Below are positions 34,103-43,266 of a stretch of DNA of 64,000 nucleotides, piece by piece; position 1 is the stretch's first letter, and each line of letters begins with the position of its first letter. Made by a program: the position numbers and the translations under genes. The DNA is from Magnetaquicoccus sp039908525 (GTDB lineage: Bacteria > Pseudomonadota > Magnetococcia > Magnetococcales > Magnetaquicoccaceae), in assembly GCA_039908525.1 (NCBI GenBank), contig JAMOAY010000010.1, positions 84,167-148,166 on the forward strand, given 5' to 3'. Below the pieces are notes generated by a model that was not told where the DNA came from, did no database searches, and worked only from the letters and a program-made list of their open reading frames with translations.

Positions 34103-34996
34103 TTGCAGCACTTTGACAATCGTATCTCTACGGGTGAGGCCAGGGAGTTGTTGAACCGCCTGGAGTTGCTGACCCTGTATCACGACGGTTGGTTGTCCAG
34201 CTTTTTGCGGGCTGTTGTTTGCGGCGAACCGGTGGAGGAGGAGTATGTCTCCTGCGATTCGCACCAGACCTGCCGTTTCGGTCACTGGCTGGATCACGAT
34301 ATTCACGAAGCCTTGCGTCAGTCGCCCATCGTCAGTGACATTCGTCTGATCCACCAGAGCATGCACGCGGCCTATCGCGATCTCTTTCTGTTGTGGCAGG
34401 CAGAAAGGCGCATCCCGGCACATGAATACGACGAGGCCAATGTCAAGAAGATGGCCTTTCAATTGTCGGTCAGTACCCTGCAGTTCATGATCTACGACTA
34501 TCTGTTCCAGGTGGACCCCCTGACCAAAACACTGAACAGAACCAAATTGCTGTCCACTTTGGAACGGGAGCGGAACCGGATCTTTGAAACCGGTGAGCAT
34601 AGCGCCATCGTCATGGTGGACATCGACCATTTCAAGAGGGTGAACGACACCTACGGGCACTCCGTTGGGGATACGGTGTTGGTGCAGGTGGCTCTGTTTC
34701 TCTCCACATCGTTGCGGCCGATGGATATCATTTTTCGATATGGCGGGGAGGAGTTCCTGGTCTATTTGCCGGGTGCCGCAAAAAAAGAGTCCCTGGCCGT
34801 GCTGGAACGGGTGCGAGGTAATTTGTTTGATAACCGGATCATGTTGGAAACGGGTGAGGAGTTGGCCATTACGGCTTCGTTCGGGGTGACCAGCCTGGAC
34901 CCCAACGCCGATATCGCCACCTCTGTTGAAAAGGCGGACCAGGCGTTGTATCTTGCCAAACACGGTGGGCGGAACCGGGTGGTGTGGCTGGACTAG
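34103..34996 (+). CDS. zinc-sensing (CZB) diguanylate cyclase
   Basis: This 297-residue protein couples an N-terminal chemoreceptor zinc-binding (CZB) domain to GGDEF. The zinc ligands of the known family appear as H27, C57 (in CRFGHWL), H84 and H88. The GGDEF domain starts at about 136 (DPLTKTLNR), with active-site GGEEF at 214-218 and an inhibitory I-site RPMD at 205-208, so it should make c-di-GMP and feel product inhibition. By analogy with DgcZ, zinc binding would repress activity. The start is TTG, fixed by AGGAGG five bases upstream. Monocistronic by position. Confidence 0.9.
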   Translation: MQHFDNRISTGEARELLNRLELLTLYHDGWLSSFLRAVVCGEPVEEEYVSCDSHQTCRFGHWLDHDIHEALRQSPIVSDIRLIHQSMHAAYRDLFLLWQAERRIPAHEYDEANVKKMAFQLSVSTLQFMIYDYLFQVDPLTKTLNRTKLLSTLERERNRIFETGEHSAIVMVDIDHFKRVNDTYGHSVGDTVLVQVALFLSTSLRPMDIIFRYGGEEFLVYLPGAAKKESLAVLERVRGNLFDNRIMLETGEELAITASFGVTSLDPNADIATSVEKADQALYLAKHGGRNRVVWLD

Positions 34997-35018
34997 AGGG
35001 TCACCGCCCGCTCCCCTT

Positions 35019-36167
35019 TCAGGCGGCGATGCGCACCTCTTCGGTGTGCTGTGGTGGTCTGTGCAGATCCCTGCGTCTTGTTTTCAGCAGCCTGCGCAGC
35101 CGTTTGCCCAACCCCTTCTCGCCCCCGGCCGCGTGCAGAGTCTGCGGGTTGATGAAGTGGATCTCTCCCTGGCCACCGACAAGCATGCCGCCCCAGCCGG
35201 TCTGGCGGGCGCGGTTGTCGTTGTTGATGAAACGAATGCCGGGAACCTCTGCCTGCAGCTCGTAATCTGTTTGCACCTCAGAGCCGGGTTTGTGGCCGTG
35301 AATGAGGGTGGTCAAACCCAGATCCTGAAGGATGGCGGCGATCTGCTCTCCCCGGTGAATTCCGTTTGAGCTGCGCTGGTTGTAGTAGAACTTGGGGTTT
35401 TTGATGTCTCCGATGATCCGCAGGCTGCGTGCTTCCCGGAACAGAGGAAACTGGCCGGCGAAGAACACCGCGTGCAGGCGCTCATGGAACTCTTCCCGAT
35501 TGACCTCTTCCCGCTGGAACTGTTTCAGGATCATCAACAGGTCTGAGCCGGGATAACCATGCAGAAAAAGCGTGCCGTGGTCGATGTGGAGCAGGTGTTG
35601 TCGGCGGATGAACGCCAGATCTTCCCGGGTCAGGGGCGTGCGCAGCCCTTGGTCGGCCATTTGCAAAATGGACAACTCGTGGTTGCCATTCAACAGGATC
35701 AACCGGCACCCCTCCGGTATGGTCGCTTGCAAACGCTTGAAACCATCCAGAACATGGGGATTGGGGTCCCATTTGTTGAGCCAGTCCCCGGTATGGACCA
35801 CCTGGATGTTTTGCAACCCTGGCACCCAGCAGCCATGCTGGTCACACAAACCGGCGAGACGCAGGCTCTGCAGAACGGGATGGAAATCGTTGTCGGTGTC
35901 GGAGAGGACCACCGTCCAGGGAAAACGGGTAGGTTGTGCAGGGGTCACCAGCGGTTGGGCGGTTGTGTCCGTGGCCGGGGGGGGATGAGCGACCGGCGGA
36001 ACGACCGGCAACGTGGACGTTGGTGGAGTCGCAGGCAACTCTCCGGCGCGAAGATGACGCAGGATCTCCTGGAATCCTGCGCGGATGCGCTTCCAGAGCC
36101 TGCTGCTGTCCCACTCTGCCTGATGTGCGGGGATCTGTTGTACCCACGCAGTGAGCGCGTTTTCCAC
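35019..36167 (-). CDS. metallophosphoesterase with DxD variant motif (paralogue 1)
   Basis: This 382-residue calcineurin-like phosphoesterase has a proline-rich linker (about 45-85) before the catalytic domain. Motifs run LSDTDNDFH, VVHTGDWLNKW, LNGNHELSI, LHGYPG and LIHGHKPG. The first motif reads DxD where DxH is usual in the superfamily. The C-terminus is basic (KTRRRDLHRPPQHTEE). The GTG at 36167 is chosen because AAGGAGG lies five bases upstream; a start at 36209 lacks one. It is divergent from a paralogue at 36393 that shares these motifs. Substrate is unknown. Confidence 0.78.
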   Translation of the reverse strand: MENALTAWVQQIPAHQAEWDSSRLWKRIRAGFQEILRHLRAGELPATPPTSTLPVVPPVAHPPPATDTTAQPLVTPAQPTRFPWTVVLSDTDNDFHPVLQSLRLAGLCDQHGCWVPGLQNIQVVHTGDWLNKWDPNPHVLDGFKRLQATIPEGCRLILLNGNHELSILQMADQGLRTPLTREDLAFIRRQHLLHIDHGTLFLHGYPGSDLLMILKQFQREEVNREEFHERLHAVFFAGQFPLFREARSLRIIGDIKNPKFYYNQRSSNGIHRGEQIAAILQDLGLTTLIHGHKPGSEVQTDYELQAEVPGIRFINNDNRARQTGWGGMLVGGQGEIHFINPQTLHAAGGEKGLGKRLRRLLKTRRRDLHRPPQHTEEVRIAA

Positions 36168-36361
36168 GGCAACCCTCCTTTTTTGACGCCGTCGTCCGAG
36201 GCACAACAACCGCCTGGCCGGAACATCCTGGATTTGATGTTGGCATCTATTTGATAGTATGAGTTATATGCGTATTTTTTGTTCCGATTTTTCCTGTTGT
36301 TGCGATACTTCAGAGCAAGATACATGCCGCACATCCGATCTGCTTGATGAGGTTGCTGGCA

Positions 36362-36379
36362 GATCCATGGGTATGGATC
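36362..36379. promoter_or_regulatory. 7-bp hairpin abutting the ribosome-binding site of the second phosphoesterase
   Basis: GATCCAT (36362-36368) and ATGGATC (36373-36379) form a perfect stem with a 4-base loop, directly before GAGGAA (36380-36385). It could mask initiation or bind a regulator; nothing more can be said. Confidence 0.3.
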
Positions 36380-36392
36380 GAGGAAATGTGCC

Positions 36393-37358
36393 ATGTTACA
36401 CATGAAGCGCGCCACCACGCATGCCCCGAGGGTGCCGACCTGCACGTTGATTCTTTCTGACACGGACAATGATCTGCACTCTGTGCGATATGTGCTGTGG
36501 TTGACGGGTGTGTGTGATCGGAAAGGTCGCTGGAGGCCGGGCGCGCACCATATCCAGGTGGTGCATACCGGAGATTGGCTGAACAAATTCAATCCGAATC
36601 CTCTGGTGCTGGAGTATCTCCTTGCCTTGCAGCGGAACGCACCGGATTCGTGCGGGGTTGTCCTGCTGGTCGGCAACCATGAAGTGGAAATATTACAGCG
36701 TGCGGCACTGGGCATCCGCACCCGACTGAGTGAGGCCCATTTGCAATTTATTCGGCAGCAGAGTGTTCTGCACGTTGCCGACACCATCCTTTTTCTGCAT
36801 GGCTACCCCACGGTCAACCTGCTCTCCCTTCTGCTGCAGCTCAAGCAGGAGCACGGGGAGTTGGATCTGTTCAACCAAAGATTCCGCAAGGCTTTTTATG
36901 AGGGGCGTCATGCCCTGTTCAAGGAGCGGGAAGGGTTGGAGATGATAGGCGACATCCGCCATGTCAAACAGTACTATATGCGCAACGGTGCGGGTGGCGA
37001 GCCGTATGGGGTGCGGGTCAGCCAGTTGTTGCGCCAGTTGGGTATTGACACGGTCATCCACGGTCATCGGCCCAATGTTCTGATTCAGTTGGATTATGAA
37101 CTGCATGATGTGGTGCCGGGCATCCGCATCATCAACAACGACAACAAGGCCAGCATGACCGGATTTGGGGCAGCGGTGGTTGACCACAGGGGGTATGTGC
37201 GCTTTATCAACCCCAAGGCGATGCATGTGTTGGGCGGCGAACGGGCCTTCCGCAAGCAGATATGCCGTGTTCTGGGTACGGGAAAACACACGCGCCCCCA
37301 CCGTTTGCCAACGGATCACGAGGCCGTCCTGGGTGCAGTCTCCCAGGCCGAGTGCTGA
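36393..37358 (+). CDS. metallophosphoesterase with DxD variant motif (paralogue 2)
   Basis: This 321-residue calcineurin-like phosphoesterase shares the full motif set of the divergent gene at 35019: LSDTDNDLH with D23 and D25 in place of the usual DxH, HTGDWLNKF (D61), VGNHEVEI (N95/H96), LHGYPT and VIHGHRPN, plus IRIINNDNKA near the end. It lacks the proline-rich N-terminal linker of its partner. GAGGAA at proper spacing sets the start. uvrB follows after six bases, so the two may be co-transcribed, although no functional tie is known. Substrate unknown; bis(nucleosyl)- or protein-phosphatase activity is possible. Confidence 0.78.
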   Translation: MLHMKRATTHAPRVPTCTLILSDTDNDLHSVRYVLWLTGVCDRKGRWRPGAHHIQVVHTGDWLNKFNPNPLVLEYLLALQRNAPDSCGVVLLVGNHEVEILQRAALGIRTRLSEAHLQFIRQQSVLHVADTILFLHGYPTVNLLSLLLQLKQEHGELDLFNQRFRKAFYEGRHALFKEREGLEMIGDIRHVKQYYMRNGAGGEPYGVRVSQLLRQLGIDTVIHGHRPNVLIQLDYELHDVVPGIRIINNDNKASMTGFGAAVVDHRGYVRFINPKAMHVLGGERAFRKQICRVLGTGKHTRPHRLPTDHEAVLGAVSQAEC

Positions 37359-37363
37359 GGGGT

Positions 37364-39379
37364 ATGGGACAACTTTTCCAACTGGTGGCCGATTTCGAGC
37401 CCAACGGTGACCAGCCCAAGGCGATCGAGGCGCTGGTGGCCGGGGTGCGTCGGGGCTGTCGGGACCAGGTGTTGCTGGGGGTGACCGGTTCCGGCAAAAC
37501 CTTCACCATGGCCCAGGTGATTCAGACCCTGGAACGCCCTGCGCTGATCCTGGCCCACAACAAAACCTTGGCGGGTCAGCTCTACGCGGAGATGAAAGCC
37601 TTTTTTCCGCACAACGCGGTGGAATATTTTGTCTCTTACTACGACTACTATCAGCCGGAGGCCTATGTGCCTCGTACCGACACCTTTATCGAAAAAGATT
37701 CCGCCATCAACGAACAGATCGAGCGCATGCGGCATGCCGCCACCCGCTCTCTCCTGTCGCGCCGGGATGTAATCATCGTCGCCTCGGTCTCCTGCATCTA
37801 TGGCATCGGTTCGCCGGAATCCTACCTGGAGATGTCTTTGCCGGTGGAGGTGGGTCAGGAGGTGGATCAACGCCATTTCCTGAAAAAGCTGGTCGAGATT
37901 CAGTTTAAGCGCAACGACCTGGAGTTTCAGCGGGGCACCTTTCGGGTGCGGGGTGATACCGTGGAGATTTTTCCGCCGCACGAGGAGGATCGGGCGGTGC
38001 GTATCGAGCTGTTTGGGGATCTGATCGACCGCATCCTCCTGGTGGATCCCCTGACCGGTCGGCAGTACGGGACGTTGGAGCGGTTCACCTTTTTTCCGGC
38101 CAGCCACTATGTCACCCGCCGGGCCACCCTGCTGCGGGCGATCGAGTTGATCAAGCAGGAGTTGCGGGAGCAGTTGGCCCGCTTCCAGGAGCAGGGCAAA
38201 CTGCTGGAGGCACAGCGGTTGGAGAGCCGTACCCTGTTTGATCTCGAGATGTTGCAGGAGTTGGGCTTTTGCACAGGTATTGAAAATTACAGCCGCTATT
38301 TGAGCGGGCGTGCCGTCGGAGAGCCTCCCCCCACCTTGATGGAGTATCTGCCCAAGGATGCCCTGCTGTTCATCGATGAGAGCCATGTCACCCTTTCCCA
38401 GGTGCGGGGCATGTACCGGGGGGACCGGTCTCGCAAAGAGACCCTGGTGGCCTACGGGTTTCGTCTCCCCTCGGCTCTGGACAATCGCCCCCTGCGTCTG
38501 GAAGAGTTTGATCGGTTGCGTGGTGTGACCCTCTATGTTTCCGCCACTCCGGCTGCCGAAGAGGTATCGCGCTGTGGGGGCGAGTGGGTGGAACAGATCG
38601 TCCGTCCCACCGGTTTGCTGGAACCTCTCTGCACCATCAGACCGGTGGAGGGACAGGTGGATGATCTGCTGTATGAAATTCATCAAACAACGCGCCAGGG
38701 ATACCGGATTCTGGTGACCACCCTGACCAAGCGCATGGCAGAGGATTTGACCGAGTATCTGCGTGGCATGGCCATTCGGGTGCGCTATCTGCATGCGGAT
38801 GTGACGACTCTGGATCGCATGGAGCTGATTCGCACTTTGCGTCTGGGGGAGTTCGATGTGCTGGTCGGCATCAATCTGCTGCGGGAGGGGTTGGACATCC
38901 CGGAGGTGGGGCTGGTGGCCATCCTGGATGCCGACAAGGAGGGGTTTCTGCGCTCGGAAACCTCCCTGATTCAGACCATCGGTCGGGCGGCCCGCAACGT
39001 CGAAGGGCGGGTGATTCTTTACGCCGATCGGATCACCGGTTCCATCGAACGGGCTCTGCAGGAGACACAGCGGAGGCGGCACCTGCAGGAGGCGCACAAT
39101 CAACGGCATGGTATTGTGCCCCGTTCTATCCGTAAAGGGGTTGCCGAAGCTGGAGAGTTCGGCACGGTGGCACTCCCTCCGGTCTCCGCTTGGCAGGTGG
39201 CGGAGGAGGGAGAGGGCTATGGGGAGGGCAACGCCGTTTCAGCCAAAGAGCGCTCCAGACAGATCCGGGAGCTGGAAAAAGAGATGAAAAGAGCGGCCAA
39301 AAACATGGAGTTCGAACGGGCTGCCCACTGCCGGGACCGGTTGCTGGCCCTGGAAAAGGCCGAACTTCTGCACGCATGA
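37364..39379 (+). CDS. uvrB: excinuclease ABC subunit B
   Basis: UvrB is the damage-verifying helicase-like subunit of nucleotide excision repair, loaded by UvrA and followed by UvrC. The 671-residue protein has Walker A GVTGSGKT, the beta-hairpin VSYYDYYQPEAYVPRTDTF, DESH motif (FIDESHVTLSQ), the C-terminal helicase motifs GINLLREGLDIPE and QTIGRAARN, and the UVR motif (IRELEKEMKRAAKNMEFERA) that binds UvrC. The start MGQLFQLVADFEPNGDQP at 37364 matches the family. Full length. Confidence 0.97.
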   Translation: MGQLFQLVADFEPNGDQPKAIEALVAGVRRGCRDQVLLGVTGSGKTFTMAQVIQTLERPALILAHNKTLAGQLYAEMKAFFPHNAVEYFVSYYDYYQPEAYVPRTDTFIEKDSAINEQIERMRHAATRSLLSRRDVIIVASVSCIYGIGSPESYLEMSLPVEVGQEVDQRHFLKKLVEIQFKRNDLEFQRGTFRVRGDTVEIFPPHEEDRAVRIELFGDLIDRILLVDPLTGRQYGTLERFTFFPASHYVTRRATLLRAIELIKQELREQLARFQEQGKLLEAQRLESRTLFDLEMLQELGFCTGIENYSRYLSGRAVGEPPPTLMEYLPKDALLFIDESHVTLSQVRGMYRGDRSRKETLVAYGFRLPSALDNRPLRLEEFDRLRGVTLYVSATPAAEEVSRCGGEWVEQIVRPTGLLEPLCTIRPVEGQVDDLLYEIHQTTRQGYRILVTTLTKRMAEDLTEYLRGMAIRVRYLHADVTTLDRMELIRTLRLGEFDVLVGINLLREGLDIPEVGLVAILDADKEGFLRSETSLIQTIGRAARNVEGRVILYADRITGSIERALQETQRRRHLQEAHNQRHGIVPRSIRKGVAEAGEFGTVALPPVSAWQVAEEGEGYGEGNAVSAKERSRQIRELEKEMKRAAKNMEFERAAHCRDRLLALEKAELLHA

Positions 39380-39422
39380 ACCGGGTCCGGGAGAGGCGGG
39401 GAGCGGCCAGGTACGGTTTTAT

Positions 39423-39451
39423 TTGCTTTTCCCTGCCGGAAGGGGTACCAT
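39423..39451 (+). promoter_or_regulatory. candidate sigma-70 promoter of purA
   Basis: TTGCTT and TACCAT are separated by 17 bases, 67 bases upstream of the purA start and 44 bases after the uvrB stop. Confidence 0.4.
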
Positions 39452-39518
39452 CCACCCCGAATTTTTGCGGCTGAATGGTTTGGTCGCTTGTTTTTTTATC
39501 AACGGGGTAGAACAAACA

Positions 39519-40814
39519 ATGGCCAACGTCATCGTCGTAGGTGCCCAGTGGGGGGATGAAGGGAAAGGCAAGATCGTTGATCTGCTGACCGAGCATGCGG
39601 AGTTGGTGGTTCGTTTTCAGGGTGGCCACAATGCCGGGCATACGTTGGTCGTTGGTGGCAAAAAGTACATCCTGCATCTGGTGCCATCCGGGATCGTCCG
39701 TCCTGGCAAGATGTGCGTCATCGGCAACGGTGTGGTGCTGGACCCGGTGGCCTTTCTGGAGGAGTTGCAGGCCCTGGCGGATTTGGGTGTGGTGGTGAGC
39801 GGCAGCACCCTGAAAATTTCGGCGCTGACCAACCTGATCATGCCCTACCATCGGGAACTGGATCTGGCCCGTGAAAAACGCAAGGGCAAGGGCAAGATCG
39901 GCACCACCGGACGGGGTATCGGACCCGCCTACGAGGACAAAGTGGCCCGGCGTGGTATTCGGGTGGACGATCTGTTCAACCGCCAGGTGTTCGAGGACAA
40001 GCTGCGGGAGAATGTCGCCTATCACAATTTCATGTTGGAAAATTTTTATCAATCTGCCACGTTCAGTTTTGAAACCATTCGCGACGATTATCTGCGCATG
40101 GGAGAGAGTCTGTTGCCTTTTGTCGATGATGTGGTGGGTCTGCTGGATGAATATGCCCAGGCCAAACGCCCCATTCTGTTCGAAGGGGCCCAGGGGAGCA
40201 TGCTGGACGTGGATCACGGCACCTACCCCTTTGTGACCTCATCCTCCACGGTGGCGGGCGGGGCCTGTACCGGGACTGGCGTGGGTCCCACCCGGATTGA
40301 TGCGGTTCTGGGTGTGGTCAAGGCCTATACCACCCGGGTGGGCAGTGGTCCGTTTCCCACCGAGCTCACGGATGCCGTGGGGGAGCATATCGCCAAGGTC
40401 GGTCATGAATTTGGCGCCACCACGGGCCGTGCCCGGCGCTGTGGCTGGTTCGATGCGGTGGTGGCCCGCCATGCGGCCCGGGTCAACGGGATCACCGGTC
40501 TGGTGGTGACCAAGCTGGATGTGCTGGACGGCCTGGAGAGCATCAAGGTCTGCGTGGCCTACCATCGCAACGGTCGCCGCCTGGACAGCATGCCGGCCAA
40601 TCCGGCCATTCTGGATGTGTGCGAGCCCATTTACGAGGAGATGCCCGGTTGGTCGGAGTCCACAGCCCATGCCCGGCGGGTAGAGGATCTGCCCGGGGCG
40701 GCCCGCGATTATATCCGGCAATTGGAGTCTTTGGTTCAGCTGCCGGTGGAGATCCTCTCGGTGGGGCCCGACCGGGAGCAGACCATCGTTTTGAGGAACC
40801 CTTTTGGGGGTTGA
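39519..40814 (+). CDS. purA: adenylosuccinate synthetase
   Basis: PurA converts IMP and aspartate to adenylosuccinate with GTP, the first step of AMP synthesis. The 431-residue protein has the GTP-binding loop VVGAQWGDEGKGKIVDLL with the catalytic Asp, NAGHTLVVGGKKYILHLVPSG, GTTGRGIGPAYEDK, GAQGSMLDVDHGTYPFVTSS and TTGRARRCGWFD. The start at 39519 (MANVIVVG) is the family start; the ribosome-binding site is weak. A hairpin at 40894-40925 follows. Full length. Confidence 0.97.
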   Translation: MANVIVVGAQWGDEGKGKIVDLLTEHAELVVRFQGGHNAGHTLVVGGKKYILHLVPSGIVRPGKMCVIGNGVVLDPVAFLEELQALADLGVVVSGSTLKISALTNLIMPYHRELDLAREKRKGKGKIGTTGRGIGPAYEDKVARRGIRVDDLFNRQVFEDKLRENVAYHNFMLENFYQSATFSFETIRDDYLRMGESLLPFVDDVVGLLDEYAQAKRPILFEGAQGSMLDVDHGTYPFVTSSSTVAGGACTGTGVGPTRIDAVLGVVKAYTTRVGSGPFPTELTDAVGEHIAKVGHEFGATTGRARRCGWFDAVVARHAARVNGITGLVVTKLDVLDGLESIKVCVAYHRNGRRLDSMPANPAILDVCEPIYEEMPGWSESTAHARRVEDLPGAARDYIRQLESLVQLPVEILSVGPDREQTIVLRNPFGG

Positions 40815-40893
40815 TGGTTGCCCTTCCGTGCACCACTCCTTCAGGCTTTTCTGCCGCTTCTTCGCACCGGCCCTGATCGCCGTTCCGTCCGTT

Positions 40894-40925
40894 TCTGGGG
40901 GAGGTGGTAAACCGCTTCCCCCAGA
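40894..40925 (+). terminator. hairpin between purA and the pilus-assembly cluster
   Basis: TCTGGGGGA (40894-40902) pairs perfectly with TCCCCCAGA (40917-40925), 14-base loop, in the 150-base gap before the MshI-like gene. No U-tract follows. Confidence 0.4.
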
Positions 40926-40964
40926 TCCCTCCCAGGCCTTCGCACTGTTCCCGTTCGACCATCC

Positions 40965-42044
40965 ATGAGACGCCTGTTTCGTGCACCCCGTGGCCTTGTG
41001 GCCGTGATGCGGCGTGCGGAGAGTATCGGCCTGGCCCAGGTGCTGTTCGAAACGGGGAGTGTGCCGTTGGTGACCCGTGCCTTGTTTCAGGCAGAGCAGA
41101 TGCCTTCCCTGCAGGCCGGTTTGCTGGCGGAATGGGTGCGGCAGTATGGTTTGCAGCGGGCCCGCGCCGTGGGGGTATTGAGTCGGGAGAGTTATCTGCT
41201 GTTCCCGGCCGAGGCGCCGGATCTGCCACGGGCCGAGTGGAGTCTCAATATGCGCTGGAAGATTGCCGACCGCATCCACTATCCGCCCGAACAGGCGGTG
41301 GTGGAGCTGTTCGATCTGCCCGGCAGTGCAGCCCAGGCGGAGTCCGGCAAGATCTATGTGGCGGTTGCCCAGGAGAGCACGGTGCAGGAGGAGGTGGCGC
41401 TCTTTCTGCAGGCCGGGCTGTCGTTGCTGGGTATCGATATCCTGGATCTCTCTCTGGGTCGTCTGACCGATGCCTTGCCCGAGGATGGTCGTGGGTTGGG
41501 CCTGCTGTATTGGACGGCTGCCGGGGGTGTGGTCAGCGTGCGACGCAACCGCACACTCTATCTGGCCCGTGGCCTGGAGACGGGCCGTCGGCAGATCGGT
41601 CGTGCCCTGGCAGACAGCGGGTCACCGACCGCTTTGCAGGGGGATCCTTTCGTTCTGGATGAACTGGCGGCCGAGCTGCGCCGCACCTTTGATTTCTATG
41701 AAAACAATTTTCTGCAGCCGCCGCTGGAGAAGCTTTTTATAGTACCGGCGGGAAAGGAGGGGCTGGAACTTCCGACGCAGTGGGCGGGTTCGACCGGCAG
41801 GGATCGGTGGTTGGACGATGGCGGGTATGCCTGGCAGGAGTCTTCCACGCCGGCCCCCGCTCCAGGTTTGTGGAACGCCCACCTGGAGGAGCTTTTGTGC
41901 GATGAACTCTCTGCCCGTCTGGGTCTGGGGGTGGAGCCACTGCCCCTGAGACGGTTGCTGCGCTGGAGCGCCGAAGTGCAGGAGGCGGATCTGATGGGTT
42001 GCCTGCCGGCTGTTGGCGCCGCTCTGGATTGGGGGGCGGCCTGA
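40965..42044 (+). CDS. mshI: MSHA/type IV pilus assembly protein, PilM/MshI-like
   Basis: This 359-residue cytoplasmic protein has the actin-like (ASKHA) layout of PilM and MshI: WSLNMRWKIADRIHYPPEQAVVELF near 90-115 is the MshI-type segment, and GKIYVAVAQESTVQEEVALFLQAGLSLLGIDILDLSL is the linker between subdomains. ELRRTFDFYENNF near 225-240 is also typical. In pilus systems it binds the N-terminus of PilN under the inner membrane. The gene's stop overlaps the PilN-like ATG by one base. Identification rests on these motifs plus the order of the next genes. Confidence 0.75.
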   Translation: MRRLFRAPRGLVAVMRRAESIGLAQVLFETGSVPLVTRALFQAEQMPSLQAGLLAEWVRQYGLQRARAVGVLSRESYLLFPAEAPDLPRAEWSLNMRWKIADRIHYPPEQAVVELFDLPGSAAQAESGKIYVAVAQESTVQEEVALFLQAGLSLLGIDILDLSLGRLTDALPEDGRGLGLLYWTAAGGVVSVRRNRTLYLARGLETGRRQIGRALADSGSPTALQGDPFVLDELAAELRRTFDFYENNFLQPPLEKLFIVPAGKEGLELPTQWAGSTGRDRWLDDGGYAWQESSTPAPAPGLWNAHLEELLCDELSARLGLGVEPLPLRRLLRWSAEVQEADLMGCLPAVGAALDWGAA

Positions 42045-42646
42045 TGGTGCGCCAACGGGTCAATTTTTTTCAGGAGCGGTTTCGTCCGCAACGGTCGCTG
42101 CTGTCGTTGCGCAGCCTGCTTGTGTGGTGGCTGCTGCTGGTTCTGTTGCTGGGAGCGGTCACGATGGGTCTGCGGTTGTTTTTGGCCAACCGGCAGGCCG
42201 AATGGCAGCGTCTGGCGGGCCAGGGGGCAGGAGAGGCCGAGGCCGCTGCATGGCGCCGCTGTCGAACCGACTGGGAACAGTGGCTGGCCACGGAGCCCCG
42301 CTGGAGTGCGGTGCCGGTGGCTCCCTGGCTGGAACGGCTTGCCAGTCAGCACCGGGAAGGGATCTGGCTGACCCGGATCGAAATCGCCCAGGAAGGAACC
42401 CTGGTGTCGATCCAGGGCAATGCCCTGTCTTCCATGGCGGAACAGTTGCCGCACTATCTCCAGACGCTGGCGCGCCAACCTCTGTTGCCGGGAGGAGATG
42501 TGTTGGACTTTCAATTGGAGAAGGAGCCTGTTCCCATGGTGCAGGGGGGCGGGGCGTCGCGGATGGGCTCCCTGTTGAAATTTCGTGCCATTCTTGGCCG
42601 GGAGGGGAGTGCCCCGCAGATTTCTCCGCCGCGAACGGGTCACTGA
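42044..42646 (+). CDS. PilN-like inner membrane pilus assembly protein
   Basis: This 200-residue bitopic protein has a short cytosolic N-terminus with VNFFQERF (the PilN-type INLLP-like PilM-binding motif in degenerate form), a transmembrane helix at about 24-45 (VWWLLLVLLLGAVTMGL) and a periplasmic domain with coiled coil and a ferredoxin-like fold (IWLTRIEIAQEGTLVSIQGNA). This is the PilN/GspL C-terminal architecture. It overlaps the MshI-like gene and precedes a PilO-like gene by 59 bases. Confidence 0.72.
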   Translation: MVRQRVNFFQERFRPQRSLLSLRSLLVWWLLLVLLLGAVTMGLRLFLANRQAEWQRLAGQGAGEAEAAAWRRCRTDWEQWLATEPRWSAVPVAPWLERLASQHREGIWLTRIEIAQEGTLVSIQGNALSSMAEQLPHYLQTLARQPLLPGGDVLDFQLEKEPVPMVQGGGASRMGSLLKFRAILGREGSAPQISPPRTGH

Positions 42647-42705
42647 GGAGCCCCACGGGTGGGGCGGTCGGCTGTCGTTGTTTTGCCAACCCTTGAACAG
42701 GTTCT

Positions 42706-43266
42706 ATGCGCACGTATTGGTACCACCGGCTTACCCTCCGAGAGCGTCTCCTGCTGCTGTTGACGGTCGCAGCCTCTCTGCTGGCCGGCTGGCACCGTCT
42801 GGTTTGGTTGCCCTTTGCTCTGCAGTGGTCTGGCGTGGAGAGCCGTCTGGCCGAGCAGACCCGGAACCAGGAGCGGGCCGCGACGGAGCAACAACCCCTG
42901 CCGCCCTGGCTGGAGCGGGCCAGACAGTGGGTGCCGCCGGGGGAGGTGGAGGGTGTGCTCGACCGTTTGACCCGCACCCGCTCCGGTCTGCGGATGGTGG
43001 GTATGGAGCTGCGACCACCCCGCCCGCTGCTCTCCTGCGAGCAGGGGTTGTCTGCGGAGGGGGCGGCTACCCTGTTTCGCCACGAGCTGACCCTCACCCT
43101 GGAAGGGGGGTATCCCGCCTTTTTGACCTATCTGCATCGTCTGGAAGAACTGCCCTGGAAGATCCACGTGGATCATCTGAATTATCAGGTTGGCCACTCT
43201 TCCCAAGCCACCCTTCAGCTGCAACTCCATTTTTTCAGCCTGCGCCGCTCCCTTTTTGTTGATTGA
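42706..43266 (+). CDS. PilO/MshJ-like inner membrane pilus assembly protein
   Basis: This 186-residue protein has one N-terminal transmembrane segment (about 14-32, LLLLTVAASLLAGWHRLVW), a coiled coil, and a periplasmic domain with LTLTLEGGYPAFLTYLHRLEELPWKI, which is the conserved PilO/GspM-type core and matches MshJ. It should pair with the PilN-like protein to form the inner-membrane alignment subcomplex. The following 250 bases up to the secretin gene hold no reading frame that resembles MshK or PilP, so that subunit is missing or very divergent. Confidence 0.75.
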   Translation: MRTYWYHRLTLRERLLLLLTVAASLLAGWHRLVWLPFALQWSGVESRLAEQTRNQERAATEQQPLPPWLERARQWVPPGEVEGVLDRLTRTRSGLRMVGMELRPPRPLLSCEQGLSAEGAATLFRHELTLTLEGGYPAFLTYLHRLEELPWKIHVDHLNYQVGHSSQATLQLQLHFFSLRRSLFVD

